A DNA stretch of 10,243 nt from an uncultured Gemmatimonadota bacterium (GCA_946480295.1 CAMLIT010000136.1:1-10243); one strand, 5' to 3'. Counted from the first letter of the stretch, positions 1-7,354 are shown. Program-made: numbers and translations. The notes: generated by a model from the sequence alone, not told the origin.

Positions 1-39
1 GTCCCGCCGAATGGGCGCCATGAACGCATTCGGCGGGAC
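1..39. repeat. Perfect inverted repeat (hairpin), possible terminator
   Basis: Bases 1-13 are the exact reverse complement of bases 27-39, giving a 13-bp GC-rich stem around a 13-nt loop (14-26). The stem may continue beyond the left edge of the window. It lies 91 bp past the stop codon of the AarF-family gene, which reads toward it. A transcription terminator or 3'-end structure for that gene, or for a gene outside the window, is therefore the simplest reading. No T-tract is visible on the side that can be seen, so a classical intrinsic terminator is not proven. Confidence 0.55.
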
Positions 40-130
40 TGACCGACTCGAGGGCATCCCGGCCGAGAGCCCGTACGAAGGGACTCGTCGCTGTCATCAC
101 CGTCGAACCGTCCGCGCGGGACCGCCGTCA

Positions 131-1846
131 TCATCCCCGCCACCGCCGCGCCGCCAGCAGCGACCGTCCCAACCCGAGCAGCAGCAGCACGGAGATCGTC
201 CCCGCCGTGATCGCGATCCCCCGGTCCCCTCTCCAGTACGACGCGTACGACACGAGTCCCGTCCCCGTCGCCAGCACCACGTAGACGATCTGGTGCGACG
301 ACGTGTAGATGAGGTTCGCGCTCTCCCGGAGGTCGCGGATCCGGATCTCCACCTCGCCACGATTGGCGATGCCGAGGAAGCGGCGGAAGTCCTGCGGGAT
401 CGCGAACGCGGCGAGCGCCGTGTCCTTCGCCGCCGCGCGCAGGAGCGCGACCCAGTTGCGCTTCCCCAGCACGAAGCGCTCCAGGTACGGCTGGATGGTG
501 CGCATCGGGTTGAGCCCGGGATCGAGGAAGGTGCACAGGCCGAGGAGCAGGAGGAGGGTGCGCTCGAGGAGCACCCAGTCCCGCGGCACCTGGAAGGTCG
601 CCGTCAGCTCGCGGAAGGAGATGTCGAGCCGGCGCAGGTCGGCCATCGCCTCGAGCTTCGTGCTCACGTCGGCCTGCACCTGGCTCAGGCTCCACGACTC
701 GGCCGTGAGCTGCTCGAGGAAGTTCTCCTGAAAGTACTCGATCACCCGCTCGGCGATGTCGGCGCGGTCGCGCTGCTCGCGGTCGAGGGCGACGAAGCGC
801 ATCCGGCGCAGCGCGCTCGTTATGCGCTGCGGGTCGCGCCGGATCACCCCCTCGAGGAACATCGGGATGCCCTCCTTCATCGCCGGCGAGAGGGTCCCCA
901 CCGCGCCGAAGTCGAGGAAGACGATCCCGCCGTCCGGGCGCACGAGGATGTTGCCGGGATGGGGATCGGCGTGGTACACGCCGTCCACGAAGATCATCTG
1001 GCAGTAGGCGCGCAGGATCCGCTCGGCGAGCGCGGTGCGGTCGATCCCGCGCGCTTCCAGCTCCACGAGGTCCGTCACCTTGATCCCGTCCACCAGCTCC
1101 GTCGTCAGCACGCGCCGCGTCGACAGCGCGCCGACGATCACGGGGAAGCCGACCATCGGATCCCCGGTGAACCGCGAGGCGATGAGCCGGATGTGCTCGG
1201 CCTCGAGGGTGAAGTCGAGCTCCTCCGCGATCATCTCGCGGACCTCGGTGTGGTACGCCTCGAGGCCGCGGATGTGGGTGACGAACTGCACGATGCCGAG
1301 GATGCGCCGGATCGCCCGCAGGTCGAGGCGCGCGATCTCGTCGATGTCGGCGTGCTGCACCTTGACGGCGACGCGGCGGCCGTCGTGCAGCCGCGCCTCG
1401 TGTACCTGGGCCAGCGAGGCGCTGGCGAGGGGGACGGGATCGAACCAGGCGAAGAGCTCCTCCGGCCCCTTCCCGAACTCCGCGCGGATGCGGCTCACGA
1501 TCTCGGGGACGGGGCGCGGCGGGATGGAGTCCTGCAGCGACTCGAGCTCCTGGCGGAACTCCTCGGGGAGGAAGTTGGTGAGGATGCTGATGAGCTGCCC
1601 GACCTTGATGAACAGCCCGTCGAGCGCGAGGATGGTGCGCTCGACGCGGCGGGCGTTGCGCCGGTGCTTCTCGACGAGGCGGCGCGCGTACGCGTCCGGC
1701 CCGATCACGGGGCGCCAGAGGCGCAGCCACGCGTAGCTGGCGAGGACGCGCAGCGTGACCCCGTACGCGCGCGCGAGGCGGAAGCGCGGACGGCGCGCGC
1801 GCTGCCCCCGCGGCCGGTCGTCGATGGCCTGCGGCCGGTCATCCAT
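131..1846 (-). CDS. AarF/UbiB (ABC1) family atypical protein kinase, membrane-anchored
   Basis: A 571-residue AarF/ABC1/UbiB-family protein. Members are atypical kinases or ATPases that support ubiquinone biosynthesis or lipid homeostasis at the inner membrane. Family hallmarks seen (numbered from the ATG at 1846): the KxGQ motif KVGQ at 81-84, an Ala-rich nucleotide loop ASASLAQ at about 141-147, the lysine in VAVKVQ (K162), the EELDF glutamates (208-209), the catalytic loop HADPHPGN (292-299) and the metal-binding DFG (312-314). Two hydrophobic helices at about 518-537 and 543-560 look like the usual C-terminal anchor. Start choice: a GTG at 1885 would add 13 residues, but that stretch contains TTA, TCT and CCT codons, unusual for this gene, so the ATG is preferred. 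Neither start has a clear Shine-Dalgarno. The gene follows the GT39 gene by 64 bp on the same strand and is probably co-transcribed. No quinone gene is nearby, so the substrate is unknown. Confidence 0.9.
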   Translation of the reverse strand: MDDRPQAIDDRPRGQRARRPRFRLARAYGVTLRVLASYAWLRLWRPVIGPDAYARRLVEKHRRNARRVERTILALDGLFIKVGQLISILTNFLPEEFRQELESLQDSIPPRPVPEIVSRIRAEFGKGPEELFAWFDPVPLASASLAQVHEARLHDGRRVAVKVQHADIDEIARLDLRAIRRILGIVQFVTHIRGLEAYHTEVREMIAEELDFTLEAEHIRLIASRFTGDPMVGFPVIVGALSTRRVLTTELVDGIKVTDLVELEARGIDRTALAERILRAYCQMIFVDGVYHADPHPGNILVRPDGGIVFLDFGAVGTLSPAMKEGIPMFLEGVIRRDPQRITSALRRMRFVALDREQRDRADIAERVIEYFQENFLEQLTAESWSLSQVQADVSTKLEAMADLRRLDISFRELTATFQVPRDWVLLERTLLLLLGLCTFLDPGLNPMRTIQPYLERFVLGKRNWVALLRAAAKDTALAAFAIPQDFRRFLGIANRGEVEIRIRDLRESANLIYTSSHQIVYVVLATGTGLVSYASYWRGDRGIAITAGTISVLLLLGLGRSLLAARRWRG

Positions 1847-1910
1847 AGGAGAGGAGAATAACGCCCCGACGTCCCCGCCGTGCACCGGGGCGCCCCGCGG
1901 CGGCCGGTCG

Positions 1911-3521
1911 TCAGTTCTGACCGGCGAGTGCCGGCCAGATCTCCTGGATCGTGTGCTTCGGCTTCCGGCAGAGCCACACCGTCACCTCGTACTCGCCCTC
2001 CGGGCCGTAGGGCCGCGCGATCTGCGACGCGGGGCGCACGTCGTCGAAGAATTGCAGGAGGGGCTCGCGCGAGCCGCCGAGGACGATGGTGACGTCGCCC
2101 TTGCGATCACCGGGCCCGAAGAACCAGTACGAGCCCGCGGCGCTGACGGCCGGCGGCAGGCCGACCCGTGGGCCGTAGAAGTCGAGCGCGCCGGCCTCGC
2201 CGTAGTCGTCGCCGACGACGACGGCACGCGCCTGCTCGTCAGGCGGCAGGGCGTGGAAGACGCGGGCGACGGAATCCACCTGCGTCTGCCACGTCAGCAT
2301 GTCGGCGAAGTCCTGCGGGATCCGCTCCATGGTGCCCATGTTGTTGCGGTTCGCCGCCTGCGCGCCGATGGCTCGCGTGTAGCGCTCCAGCGACGCCGGC
2401 GCGAGCACCGGCAGCGAGATCGGAAAGATCAGGACCGTGAACGCGACGGCCGCGCCGATCGCGGTCCTCCGCAGCGCGCGACCGAAGCGCTCACGGGGAA
2501 CGTCGCAGAGGAGCACCGCCCCGGCGGCGATGAGCGTCGGGTAGATCGGGCCGATGTAGTACGCCTTGCCGCGCAGCGCGAGCAGCAGGAGGAAGGCCAG
2601 GATGCACGTCCAGCCGACGATCCGGAAGGCACGCCACCGCGGCGCCGCGAGGAGGGCGATGGCGCCGGGAATCGCCAGCAGGATCCCGACCCCGGCGAGC
2701 AGCGGCTGCTGGACGACGAAGTCGGCGAGGCCGACGTGCACGAGCTGCGTGCGCTGCAGGTCGGCCATCTGCGCCGCGACGGGGAAGCCGAGCCGGAGCT
2801 GCCCCACGATGCTCGGGCTGCCCAGCACGATCGTGAGGGCGAACGCCACCCACGGCCACGGGGTGAGCAGGTCGCGGCGACGCCGCGTCAGGACGAGCGC
2901 GGCCAGCGTCGCCGCGCCGAAGAAGAGGATGCTGAACTTGAAGAGGAGCCCGAGCCCGCACGCCACGCCGTACGCCATCCACCAGCGCCGCCGTCCGTCG
3001 GGCGTGTCCTCCGCGCCGAGCCTGACGAGTGCGTAGAGGCCGAGCGTCCACCAGAGGGCGTCGAAGACGACGGGCTGCAACAGGCCGCCCGCGCGCAGCA
3101 CGAGCGGCATCACCGACGCCAGGAGGGCGGCGCTCCACTGGGCGAAGCGTCGGCCGCCGAGCTCGCGCGCGACGAGCGCCGCGAGGAGGGCGAGCGCGCC
3201 CGCCGCCAGCGCGGGGAGCAGCCGGATCGCCGCGAGCGAGTCGCCGAACAGGCCGCGCTCGAAGAGCGAGACGAGCGCGATCCCCGGCGGGAAGTCCATC
3301 CGCCAGAAGCGCAGGTGCTCGCCCATCGCCATGTACAGCAGCTCGTCGCGGTGCACCTCGTAGGGCGTGAGGACGTTCACGGCGACGTGCAGCACGACGG
3401 CGAGGATCACGACGGCGGCGACGGCGCGCAGCGCGAGCGGCGGCCGCTCGGCGGCGGTGCCCGTCGACACGTCGGGCGTGTAGGGGCGGTGGCCGGGCCG
3501 GGCCTGGGAGAGGAACGTCAT
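1911..3521 (-). CDS. GT39-type integral membrane glycosyltransferase (ArnT/PMT-like)
   Basis: A 536-residue polytopic membrane protein resembling the PMT/ArnT-type glycosyltransferases (GT39, GT-C fold). These move a sugar from a polyprenyl-phosphate donor to a lipid, glycan or protein acceptor on the periplasmic face. The first helix (about residues 30-46) is followed by PYEVHRDELLYMA, whose acidic pair D59-E60 matches the catalytic loop position of the family. The DFPPG stretch after it is also typical. Roughly ten further hydrophobic segments run to about residue 375. The last ~160 residues are soluble and include GALDFYGP and a GSYWFFGPGD stretch, as in many bacterial homologues. An in-frame GTG lies two codons upstream (3527) and is an equally possible start; the Shine-Dalgarno is weak for both. 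The gene is divergent from the GH115 gene and upstream of the AarF gene. Donor and acceptor cannot be told from sequence. Confidence 0.85.
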   Translation of the reverse strand: MTFLSQARPGHRPYTPDVSTGTAAERPPLALRAVAAVVILAVVLHVAVNVLTPYEVHRDELLYMAMGEHLRFWRMDFPPGIALVSLFERGLFGDSLAAIRLLPALAAGALALLAALVARELGGRRFAQWSAALLASVMPLVLRAGGLLQPVVFDALWWTLGLYALVRLGAEDTPDGRRRWWMAYGVACGLGLLFKFSILFFGAATLAALVLTRRRRDLLTPWPWVAFALTIVLGSPSIVGQLRLGFPVAAQMADLQRTQLVHVGLADFVVQQPLLAGVGILLAIPGAIALLAAPRWRAFRIVGWTCILAFLLLLALRGKAYYIGPIYPTLIAAGAVLLCDVPRERFGRALRRTAIGAAVAFTVLIFPISLPVLAPASLERYTRAIGAQAANRNNMGTMERIPQDFADMLTWQTQVDSVARVFHALPPDEQARAVVVGDDYGEAGALDFYGPRVGLPPAVSAAGSYWFFGPGDRKGDVTIVLGGSREPLLQFFDDVRPASQIARPYGPEGEYEVTVWLCRKPKHTIQEIWPALAGQN

Positions 3522-3575
3522 GGCCACATCAACTTGCCGGCGGCCGTCCGCCCTCGCCAGCCCTCGCGCGGCGCC

Positions 3576-3604
3576 TTGCCGAGGTCACGCGCGCGCGGAA
3601 GATT
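3576..3604 (+). promoter_or_regulatory. Weak promoter candidate for the GH115 gene
   Basis: In the 163-bp divergent gap (3522-3684), TTGCCG at 3576-3581 (4/6 match to the sigma-70 -35 box) is followed after 17 bp by AAGATT at 3599-3604 (3/6 match to -10). This pair would start transcription roughly 75 bp before the GTG start. The rest of the gap is extremely GC-rich and shows no clear operator or riboswitch. The match is poor and could be chance. Confidence 0.2.
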
Positions 3605-3673
3605 CCCGCGGGCCGCTCCCCGCGGCCGTCGAATCGCCGCGCGCCCGGTCTCGGGCGCCCCGTTCCGCAACCC

Positions 3674-3680
3674 GAGAGGA
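3674..3680 (+). promoter_or_regulatory. Ribosome binding site that sets the GH115 start
   Basis: GAGAGGA lies 4 nt before the GTG at 3685. It decides the start: the reading frame is open back to 3520, but only the GTG at 3685 has this purine-rich site, and it puts a signal peptide at the very N-terminus. Confidence 0.6.
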
Positions 3681-3684
3681 CGCC

Positions 3685-5781
3685 GTGACCGCACGCCGAG
3701 CCTGGACCGTACCGTACCTCGTCGTCGCGCTGCTCGCCCTGCGAGCGACGCACGCCGCCGCGCAGAACGCTTCGTGGTCCGCGCCGGTGCGCGGGTCGTG
3801 GGTCGAGACGGGGCCGGCCGCGCCGGGCGACGTCGTCCTCGCGGGGCACGGCGTGGCGAGCGAGATCGTCGTCGACTCCGCCGAGGCGTCGAACGTGCGC
3901 CAGGCGGCGGAGTTCCTCGCCGGCGACATCGAGAAGATCAGCGGATACCGGCCACCGATCGTCGCCGCGCCGAGCGGCGACCGCACGAGCATCCGGCTCG
4001 TCACCCTCGGCGACGGCGACGTCCCGAAGGCGGTGAACGCGAGCGCGATGCGCGGGCAGTGGGAGGCGTACCGCATCGCGACCGACGGCCGCACCGTCTG
4101 GCTCGTCGGCTCGAACCCGCGCGGGACGGCGTTCGCCGCGTACACCTTGAGCGAGCGGCTGGGGATCGATCCCCTGTACCGCTGGACCGGCTACGTCCCC
4201 GAGCACCACGACCCGCTCGTCCTGAAGCGCACGCGCTTCGCGCAGCACCCGCCGACCTTCCGCTTCCGCGGCTTCTTCCACGACGACGAGGACATCCTCC
4301 CCCACCCCTTCGACGCGCGCGGCTATCCGTCGCAGCTCGGCGACGTGCCGCTCGAGTGGTACGAGCGCTACTTCGAGACGGCGCTCCGGCTGCGCATGAA
4401 CATGGTCGCGCCCTACACGCGCGTGCACCGGCGGTACGAGGTGCAGAAGCTGGCGAGCGACTGGGGGCTCTACTACACGTCGCACCACTACGACATCCTC
4501 GTCTCGAATCCGTGGGGGCTGACGCGCTTCAACCTCGCCGCCGAGCGAGGCGTGAGGCCGGAGTACGACTGGTTCCGGAACCGCGACGGCCTGCTCACCT
4601 TCTGGCGCGGCGGCGTGCTGGAGAACCGCGATCTCGACGTCATCTGGCCGGTGGGGATGCGCAACACGACCGACCGCGCGTACGTCTTCCCGCCGGGGAC
4701 GACCGACGCGGACAAGGCGCGCGTCTTCCACGACGCCATCGCGGCGCAGACGGCGATGGTCCGCGAGCTCCTGCCGACGGGGAAGACGCCGCTCTTCCAC
4801 TTCACGATGTACACGGAGATGCTGGACGAGTACCGGAAGAACCCGGCGGCGTTCGACCTGCCGAGCGACGTGATCATCGTCTGGCCGGACGACAACGACG
4901 GGCACATGCGCGGGCTCCCGGAATCGCTCGGCAAGTGGAAGCACGGCGTGTACTACCACCTCGCCTACCTCGGCGGCAACCTCAGCAAGCAGGTGGTGAA
5001 CACGGTGGCGCCGGCGACGATCGCCGAGGAATTCGGGAAGATCGTGAAGGCCGGGGCGACGGAGTTCATGCTCGTGAACGTCTCCGAGCTGCGCGAGTAC
5101 GTGATGGGCGCGCGGATGCTGTCGGACATCACCTGGGACGCACCGGCGGTGTACGCGGCGCCGGATCCGGCGAAGCGGTTCGTGGCGTGGTGGTCACGCG
5201 AGTACTTCGGCGCGCCGGCGGCGCCGGCGGCGCAGGCCGCGTACGACCAGTACTTCACCCTGCTGGACGCGCCCGACCGGCTCTGGGTCGCTTCGGACGC
5301 CGTGCAGGGGCTGCTCGACCGGCTGTACCGGCGCGTGGCGGGGCAGCCCTTCCCGCCGGCGAACGCCGACACCCTGGCGCTGCTCAAGGCGCGCATCGGC
5401 CCCCTGCTGGACGCGGTACACGCCGAGGAGCAGGCCGAGCTGGCGATGTCCGCGCCGCAGCGCCAGTTCTTCTCGGAGAACGAGGGCCTCGGGGTGCGGA
5501 TCGACCTGCGGCAGACGCAGGCGGCGCTGGAGCTGGCGGACGCGCTCCAGGATCCCGATAGCGCGGGAATGTGGATGCGCGCGCGCGTGGCGCAGACGCC
5601 CCTCGAGCAGCTCGAAGTGGAGCTCGAGCGCGCCGAGCACCCGCCCTTCGAGCGGTGGTACCACGAGACGTGGATCCGCTCGCGGCTGTCGCGCAACAAC
5701 CCGCACCGGTCGTACGAGGAGGTGCGCGCCTTCCTGTCGTCGCAGGGGCGCGACCGGCTGGTGGCGCGCGCCGGTCGTTAG
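3685..5781 (+). CDS. Exported GH115-family glycoside hydrolase (alpha-glucuronidase-like), short form
   Basis: A 698-residue protein resembling GH115, the family of xylan alpha-1,2-glucuronidases. Residues 1-24 form a signal peptide (Arg-rich start, hydrophobic core, cleavage near THAAAQ). An N-terminal domain holds the usual 'avoid-the-backbone' pattern (SNVRQAAEFLAGDIEKISGY) and the WEAYRI / GTAFAAYTLSERLGI stretch. The barrel follows: FRGFFHDDEDIL (D201-E202), YYTSHH (263-268), VGMRNTTD (323-330), MYTEMLDEY (E378), WPDDNDGHMR (400-409) and YYHLAYLGGN. As I recall the family, essential acidic residues sit near 206, 332, 375 and 396 in BoAgu115A; D201, D330, E378 and D402/D403 fall at matching motifs, so activity is plausible. 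The usual GDGDE after VGMR is changed to NTTDR. The protein ends after a helical segment with no room for the typical C-terminal beta domain (family members are often over 800 residues). It has no xylan-utilisation neighbours; its stop overlaps the convergent YdeI-like gene. Confidence 0.85.
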   Translation: MTARRAWTVPYLVVALLALRATHAAAQNASWSAPVRGSWVETGPAAPGDVVLAGHGVASEIVVDSAEASNVRQAAEFLAGDIEKISGYRPPIVAAPSGDRTSIRLVTLGDGDVPKAVNASAMRGQWEAYRIATDGRTVWLVGSNPRGTAFAAYTLSERLGIDPLYRWTGYVPEHHDPLVLKRTRFAQHPPTFRFRGFFHDDEDILPHPFDARGYPSQLGDVPLEWYERYFETALRLRMNMVAPYTRVHRRYEVQKLASDWGLYYTSHHYDILVSNPWGLTRFNLAAERGVRPEYDWFRNRDGLLTFWRGGVLENRDLDVIWPVGMRNTTDRAYVFPPGTTDADKARVFHDAIAAQTAMVRELLPTGKTPLFHFTMYTEMLDEYRKNPAAFDLPSDVIIVWPDDNDGHMRGLPESLGKWKHGVYYHLAYLGGNLSKQVVNTVAPATIAEEFGKIVKAGATEFMLVNVSELREYVMGARMLSDITWDAPAVYAAPDPAKRFVAWWSREYFGAPAAPAAQAAYDQYFTLLDAPDRLWVASDAVQGLLDRLYRRVAGQPFPPANADTLALLKARIGPLLDAVHAEEQAELAMSAPQRQFFSENEGLGVRIDLRQTQAALELADALQDPDSAGMWMRARVAQTPLEQLEVELERAEHPPFERWYHETWIRSRLSRNNPHRSYEEVRAFLSSQGRDRLVARAGR

Positions 5782-6386
5782 GTGCCGTTCCTCCGCAGCG
5801 GGGCGATCCGCTGCCCCGCCGCGGAGTCGGCGATGAGCGTGTCGAGCCGCCGCGCGCGCGTCGCTTCCCGTTTGGCGCTCGTCACCCAGAACACGGCGAC
5901 CTTGCGGTAGCCCGGCGGCTGGGACATGAAGAAGCCCCAGGCGTCCCCGTTCGCGCGGAAGCGCGCTTCGGCATCGGCGTCGAGCCGCGCGGCCTCGCGC
6001 TGCTCGAACGAGTAGATGCCGGAGCGCGCCGGGTCGCGCGCCTCGAAGGCGCGCTGCCCGGCGGCCTGCATGCGGCCGGCGCGGATCAGCTCCTCGGCGC
6101 GCCGGACGTTGACCAGGCTCCACGTGCTCCCGCGCTTCCGCGGCGTGAAGCGGATCGTGTAGCGGTCGGCGTCGATCGAGCGGCGCACGCCGTCGATCCA
6201 GCCGAAGCAGAGCGCCTCGTCCACCGACTCGGGCCAGGTAAGGCTCGGCCGCCCGGTCGCCTTCCGGTGGAAGCCGACCCACAGCTCGGCGGCGGTCGCG
6301 TGATGCTTCGCCAGCCAGCGGCGGAACGCCGCCGGCGTGGCGAAGTACGTCGGCGTGACCGCCGGCGGTGGCGCGGTGCGGGCCAT
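5778..6386 (-). CDS. YdeI/OmpD-associated family protein
   Basis: A 202-residue protein of the YdeI/OmpD-associated family, usually about 190-200 residues and sometimes named bacteriocin-protection protein. The biochemical role is unknown. Family features are clear: YFATPAAFRRWLAKHHATA at the N-terminus, ELWVGFHRKATG, the central SVDEALCFGWIDG (about 55-67), RFTPRKRGSTWS, VNVRRAEELI and a C-terminal region with PPGYRKVAVFWVTSAKR followed by a basic ARRLDTLI helix. No signal peptide is visible, so it should be cytoplasmic. It starts 4 nt after the EthD-family stop (TGA-GGGG-ATG), with the purine run directly against the ATG, suggesting translational coupling to that gene. Its TAA stop shares 4 bp with the TAG stop of the convergent GH115 gene. 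Identity as a family member is confident; function is not. Confidence 0.88.
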   Translation of the reverse strand: MARTAPPPAVTPTYFATPAAFRRWLAKHHATAAELWVGFHRKATGRPSLTWPESVDEALCFGWIDGVRRSIDADRYTIRFTPRKRGSTWSLVNVRRAEELIRAGRMQAAGQRAFEARDPARSGIYSFEQREAARLDADAEARFRANGDAWGFFMSQPPGYRKVAVFWVTSAKREATRARRLDTLIADSAAGQRIAPLRRNGT

Positions 6387-6390
6387 CCCC

Positions 6391-6762
6391 TCAGTGCAGC
6401 GGCTCGCGCTCGCGCTGGTCGTGCGCCAGGGGCATGTACGGCTGCCGCGCGGGCGCCGTCACCTCGCTGACCTGCAGCACGGGCCGGGAGTTGGTGTAGT
6501 TCGGGATGTCGGCGACGAGCTCCGCCCCGACCGCGGCCCAGCCGCGCTCGAACGCCTCGAGGGTGTCGAAGGTCAGGTGCGCGATCGCGACGTACGGCGC
6601 GGGTCCGCCGGCGCCGTCGCCGAGCCCGCGGTCCGCCTCGAAGCTGCGGAGGCCGAAGGGCGCGAGTCGGTCGAGCACGAGGGCGCGGTGTCGCTCGGCA
6701 TAGTAGGCGTAGTCGAAGCTGACGGCGGGGGCGTTCGGGTACAGCACGGTCGCGCGGATCAT
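6391..6762 (-). CDS. EthD-family protein
   Basis: A 123-residue protein of the EthD family: small dimeric alpha/beta (ferredoxin-like) proteins, named for an ethyl tert-butyl ether degradation accessory gene and often labelled 'EthD family reductase'. Typical features are the first strand IRATVLYPN, FDYAYYAERHRALV (the common Y-x-x-x-H motif region), a mid strand YVAIAHLTFDTLEAFERGW and a final IPNYTNSRPVLQVSEV. The length is normal for the family. The frame is open upstream to 6945, but that extension runs through the hairpin at 6867-6907 and is Pro/Arg-rich. The ATG at 6762 has GGAG 6 nt upstream (6769-6772) and begins directly with the first strand, so it is chosen. First gene of a pair with the YdeI-like gene. 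No catabolic gene is nearby, so the substrate is unknown. Confidence 0.82.
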   Translation of the reverse strand: MIRATVLYPNAPAVSFDYAYYAERHRALVLDRLAPFGLRSFEADRGLGDGAGGPAPYVAIAHLTFDTLEAFERGWAAVGAELVADIPNYTNSRPVLQVSEVTAPARQPYMPLAHDQREREPLH

Positions 6763-6866
6763 GGGTGGCTCCGACGTCTCGGGTACGGGGCGGTGGGACG
6801 CACACGCGCGGCGCGCCGCCGGATGCCCCGGCCGGACAGCATATGTGTCGCGGGGCCCGGAAGCCA

Positions 6867-6907
6867 GAGCGCGCCGCGTCATGCGGAGGACATGACGCGG
6901 CGCGCTC
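6867..6907. terminator. Perfect 17-bp hairpin after the toxin gene, probable terminator
   Basis: Bases 6867-6883 and 6891-6907 are exact reverse complements, closing a 7-nt loop (6884-6890, CGGAGGA on plus, TCCTCCG on minus). It begins 39 nt past the PIN toxin stop and 104 bp before the EthD start, so it sits where a terminator of the toxin-antitoxin operon is expected. No T-run follows on either strand. Termination would therefore need to be of the U-less type common in GC-rich genomes, or the element is an RNA-stabilising structure. The rest of the 6763-6946 gap holds only a 12-bp palindrome around GGCGCGCC (about 6805-6825). Confidence 0.6.
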
Positions 6908-6946
6908 GGCGGGCTCGGCGGGAGGCGGGCCATGCGGCCGACCACG

Positions 6947-7354
6947 TCATCCGGGATCCCGGCGCAACTCGCCCCAGAACTCCCTCGGCGTGAGGATGCG
7001 AAGACCCGCGGATTCGGCGACGGCCAGGAGATCGCTGTCGCCCGTCACCAGCACATCCGCGTTCGCCGCACGAGCGTTCGCGAGCACCCACCGGTCGGCT
7101 GCATCCCGCACGCGCACCGGGTCCATGGCGGCCGGACGCGGCACGATCTCGTACAGGCGGAGCAGGTCCTCGACCTCGGTGACGCGTTCCGGAGGAAGGT
7201 GAAAGCGATCGGACAGCACGCGCCGAAGCTCCTCCAGGACCACTTCCCCGACCACGAGATCGTGTTCCGCGATGACACTCCGAAACAGGTCCGCGCAGAG
7301 CCCACGCGTGGCGAACGCGCTGACCAGAACGTTCGTGTCGAGAAACACTCTCAC
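6947..7354 (-). CDS. PIN-domain toxin (VapC-like ribonuclease, COG1569-type)
   Basis: A 135-residue single PIN domain, predicted Mg2+-dependent ribonuclease and toxin of a VapBC-like pair. The acidic active-site set is present: D6 in FLDTNVLVSAF, E42 in VVLEELRRVL, D87 in RDAADRWVLANA, and D106 (with D108) in VLVTGDSDLL. The closing GLRILTPREFW is typical of the 'putative toxin-antitoxin system toxin component, PIN family' group. It starts with GTG inside the stop region of the antitoxin gene (sequence GTGA), with no Shine-Dalgarno, so translation should be coupled to the antitoxin. Codon use (AGA, TTT, AGT, CTT, GAA) is less GC-biased than in neighbouring genes, fitting horizontal acquisition. 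RNA target unknown. Nothing looks broken. Confidence 0.9.
   Translation of the reverse strand: MRVFLDTNVLVSAFATRGLCADLFRSVIAEHDLVVGEVVLEELRRVLSDRFHLPPERVTEVEDLLRLYEIVPRPAAMDPVRVRDAADRWVLANARAANADVLVTGDSDLLAVAESAGLRILTPREFWGELRRDPG

Noticed and set aside
1847..1856. Purine-rich AGGAGAGGAG on the plus strand resembling a strong Shine-Dalgarno
   Set aside because: The only nearby plus-strand start is a GTG at 1880, more than 20 nt away, leading a short Arg-rich frame antisense to the end of the GT39 gene.
11..1861. 616-codon plus-strand open frame opposite the AarF gene
   Set aside because: Low-complexity Arg/Glu/Asp-rich translation, while the opposite strand encodes a protein with complete kinase motifs.
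3520..3684. Upstream extension of the GH115 frame
   Set aside because: It would bury the signal peptide 55 residues inside the protein. The GTG at 3685 has a good RBS and gives a normal export signal.
3529..4959. 476-codon minus-strand open frame opposite the GH115 gene
   Set aside because: Antisense shadow; the plus strand carries a signal peptide, RBS and GH115 motifs.
5212..5238. Short GCGCCGGCG tandem repeat in the GH115 gene
   Set aside because: In-frame Ala/Pro loop (GAPAAPAAQAA) of two to three units; ordinary low-complexity linker, not a mobile or regulatory repeat.
1755..5561. Very long plus-strand open frame (about 1268 codons) across several genes
   Set aside because: It runs antisense to the AarF and GT39 genes and then out of frame through the GH115 gene. 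Its product is Arg/Ala/Pro/Glu-rich with no domain. Such frames arise because stop codons are rare in GC-rich DNA.
6763..6945. 61-residue N-terminal extension of the EthD-family protein
   Set aside because: It reads through the perfect hairpin, is Pro/Arg-rich, and has no family similarity; the ATG at 6762 has a GGAG site.
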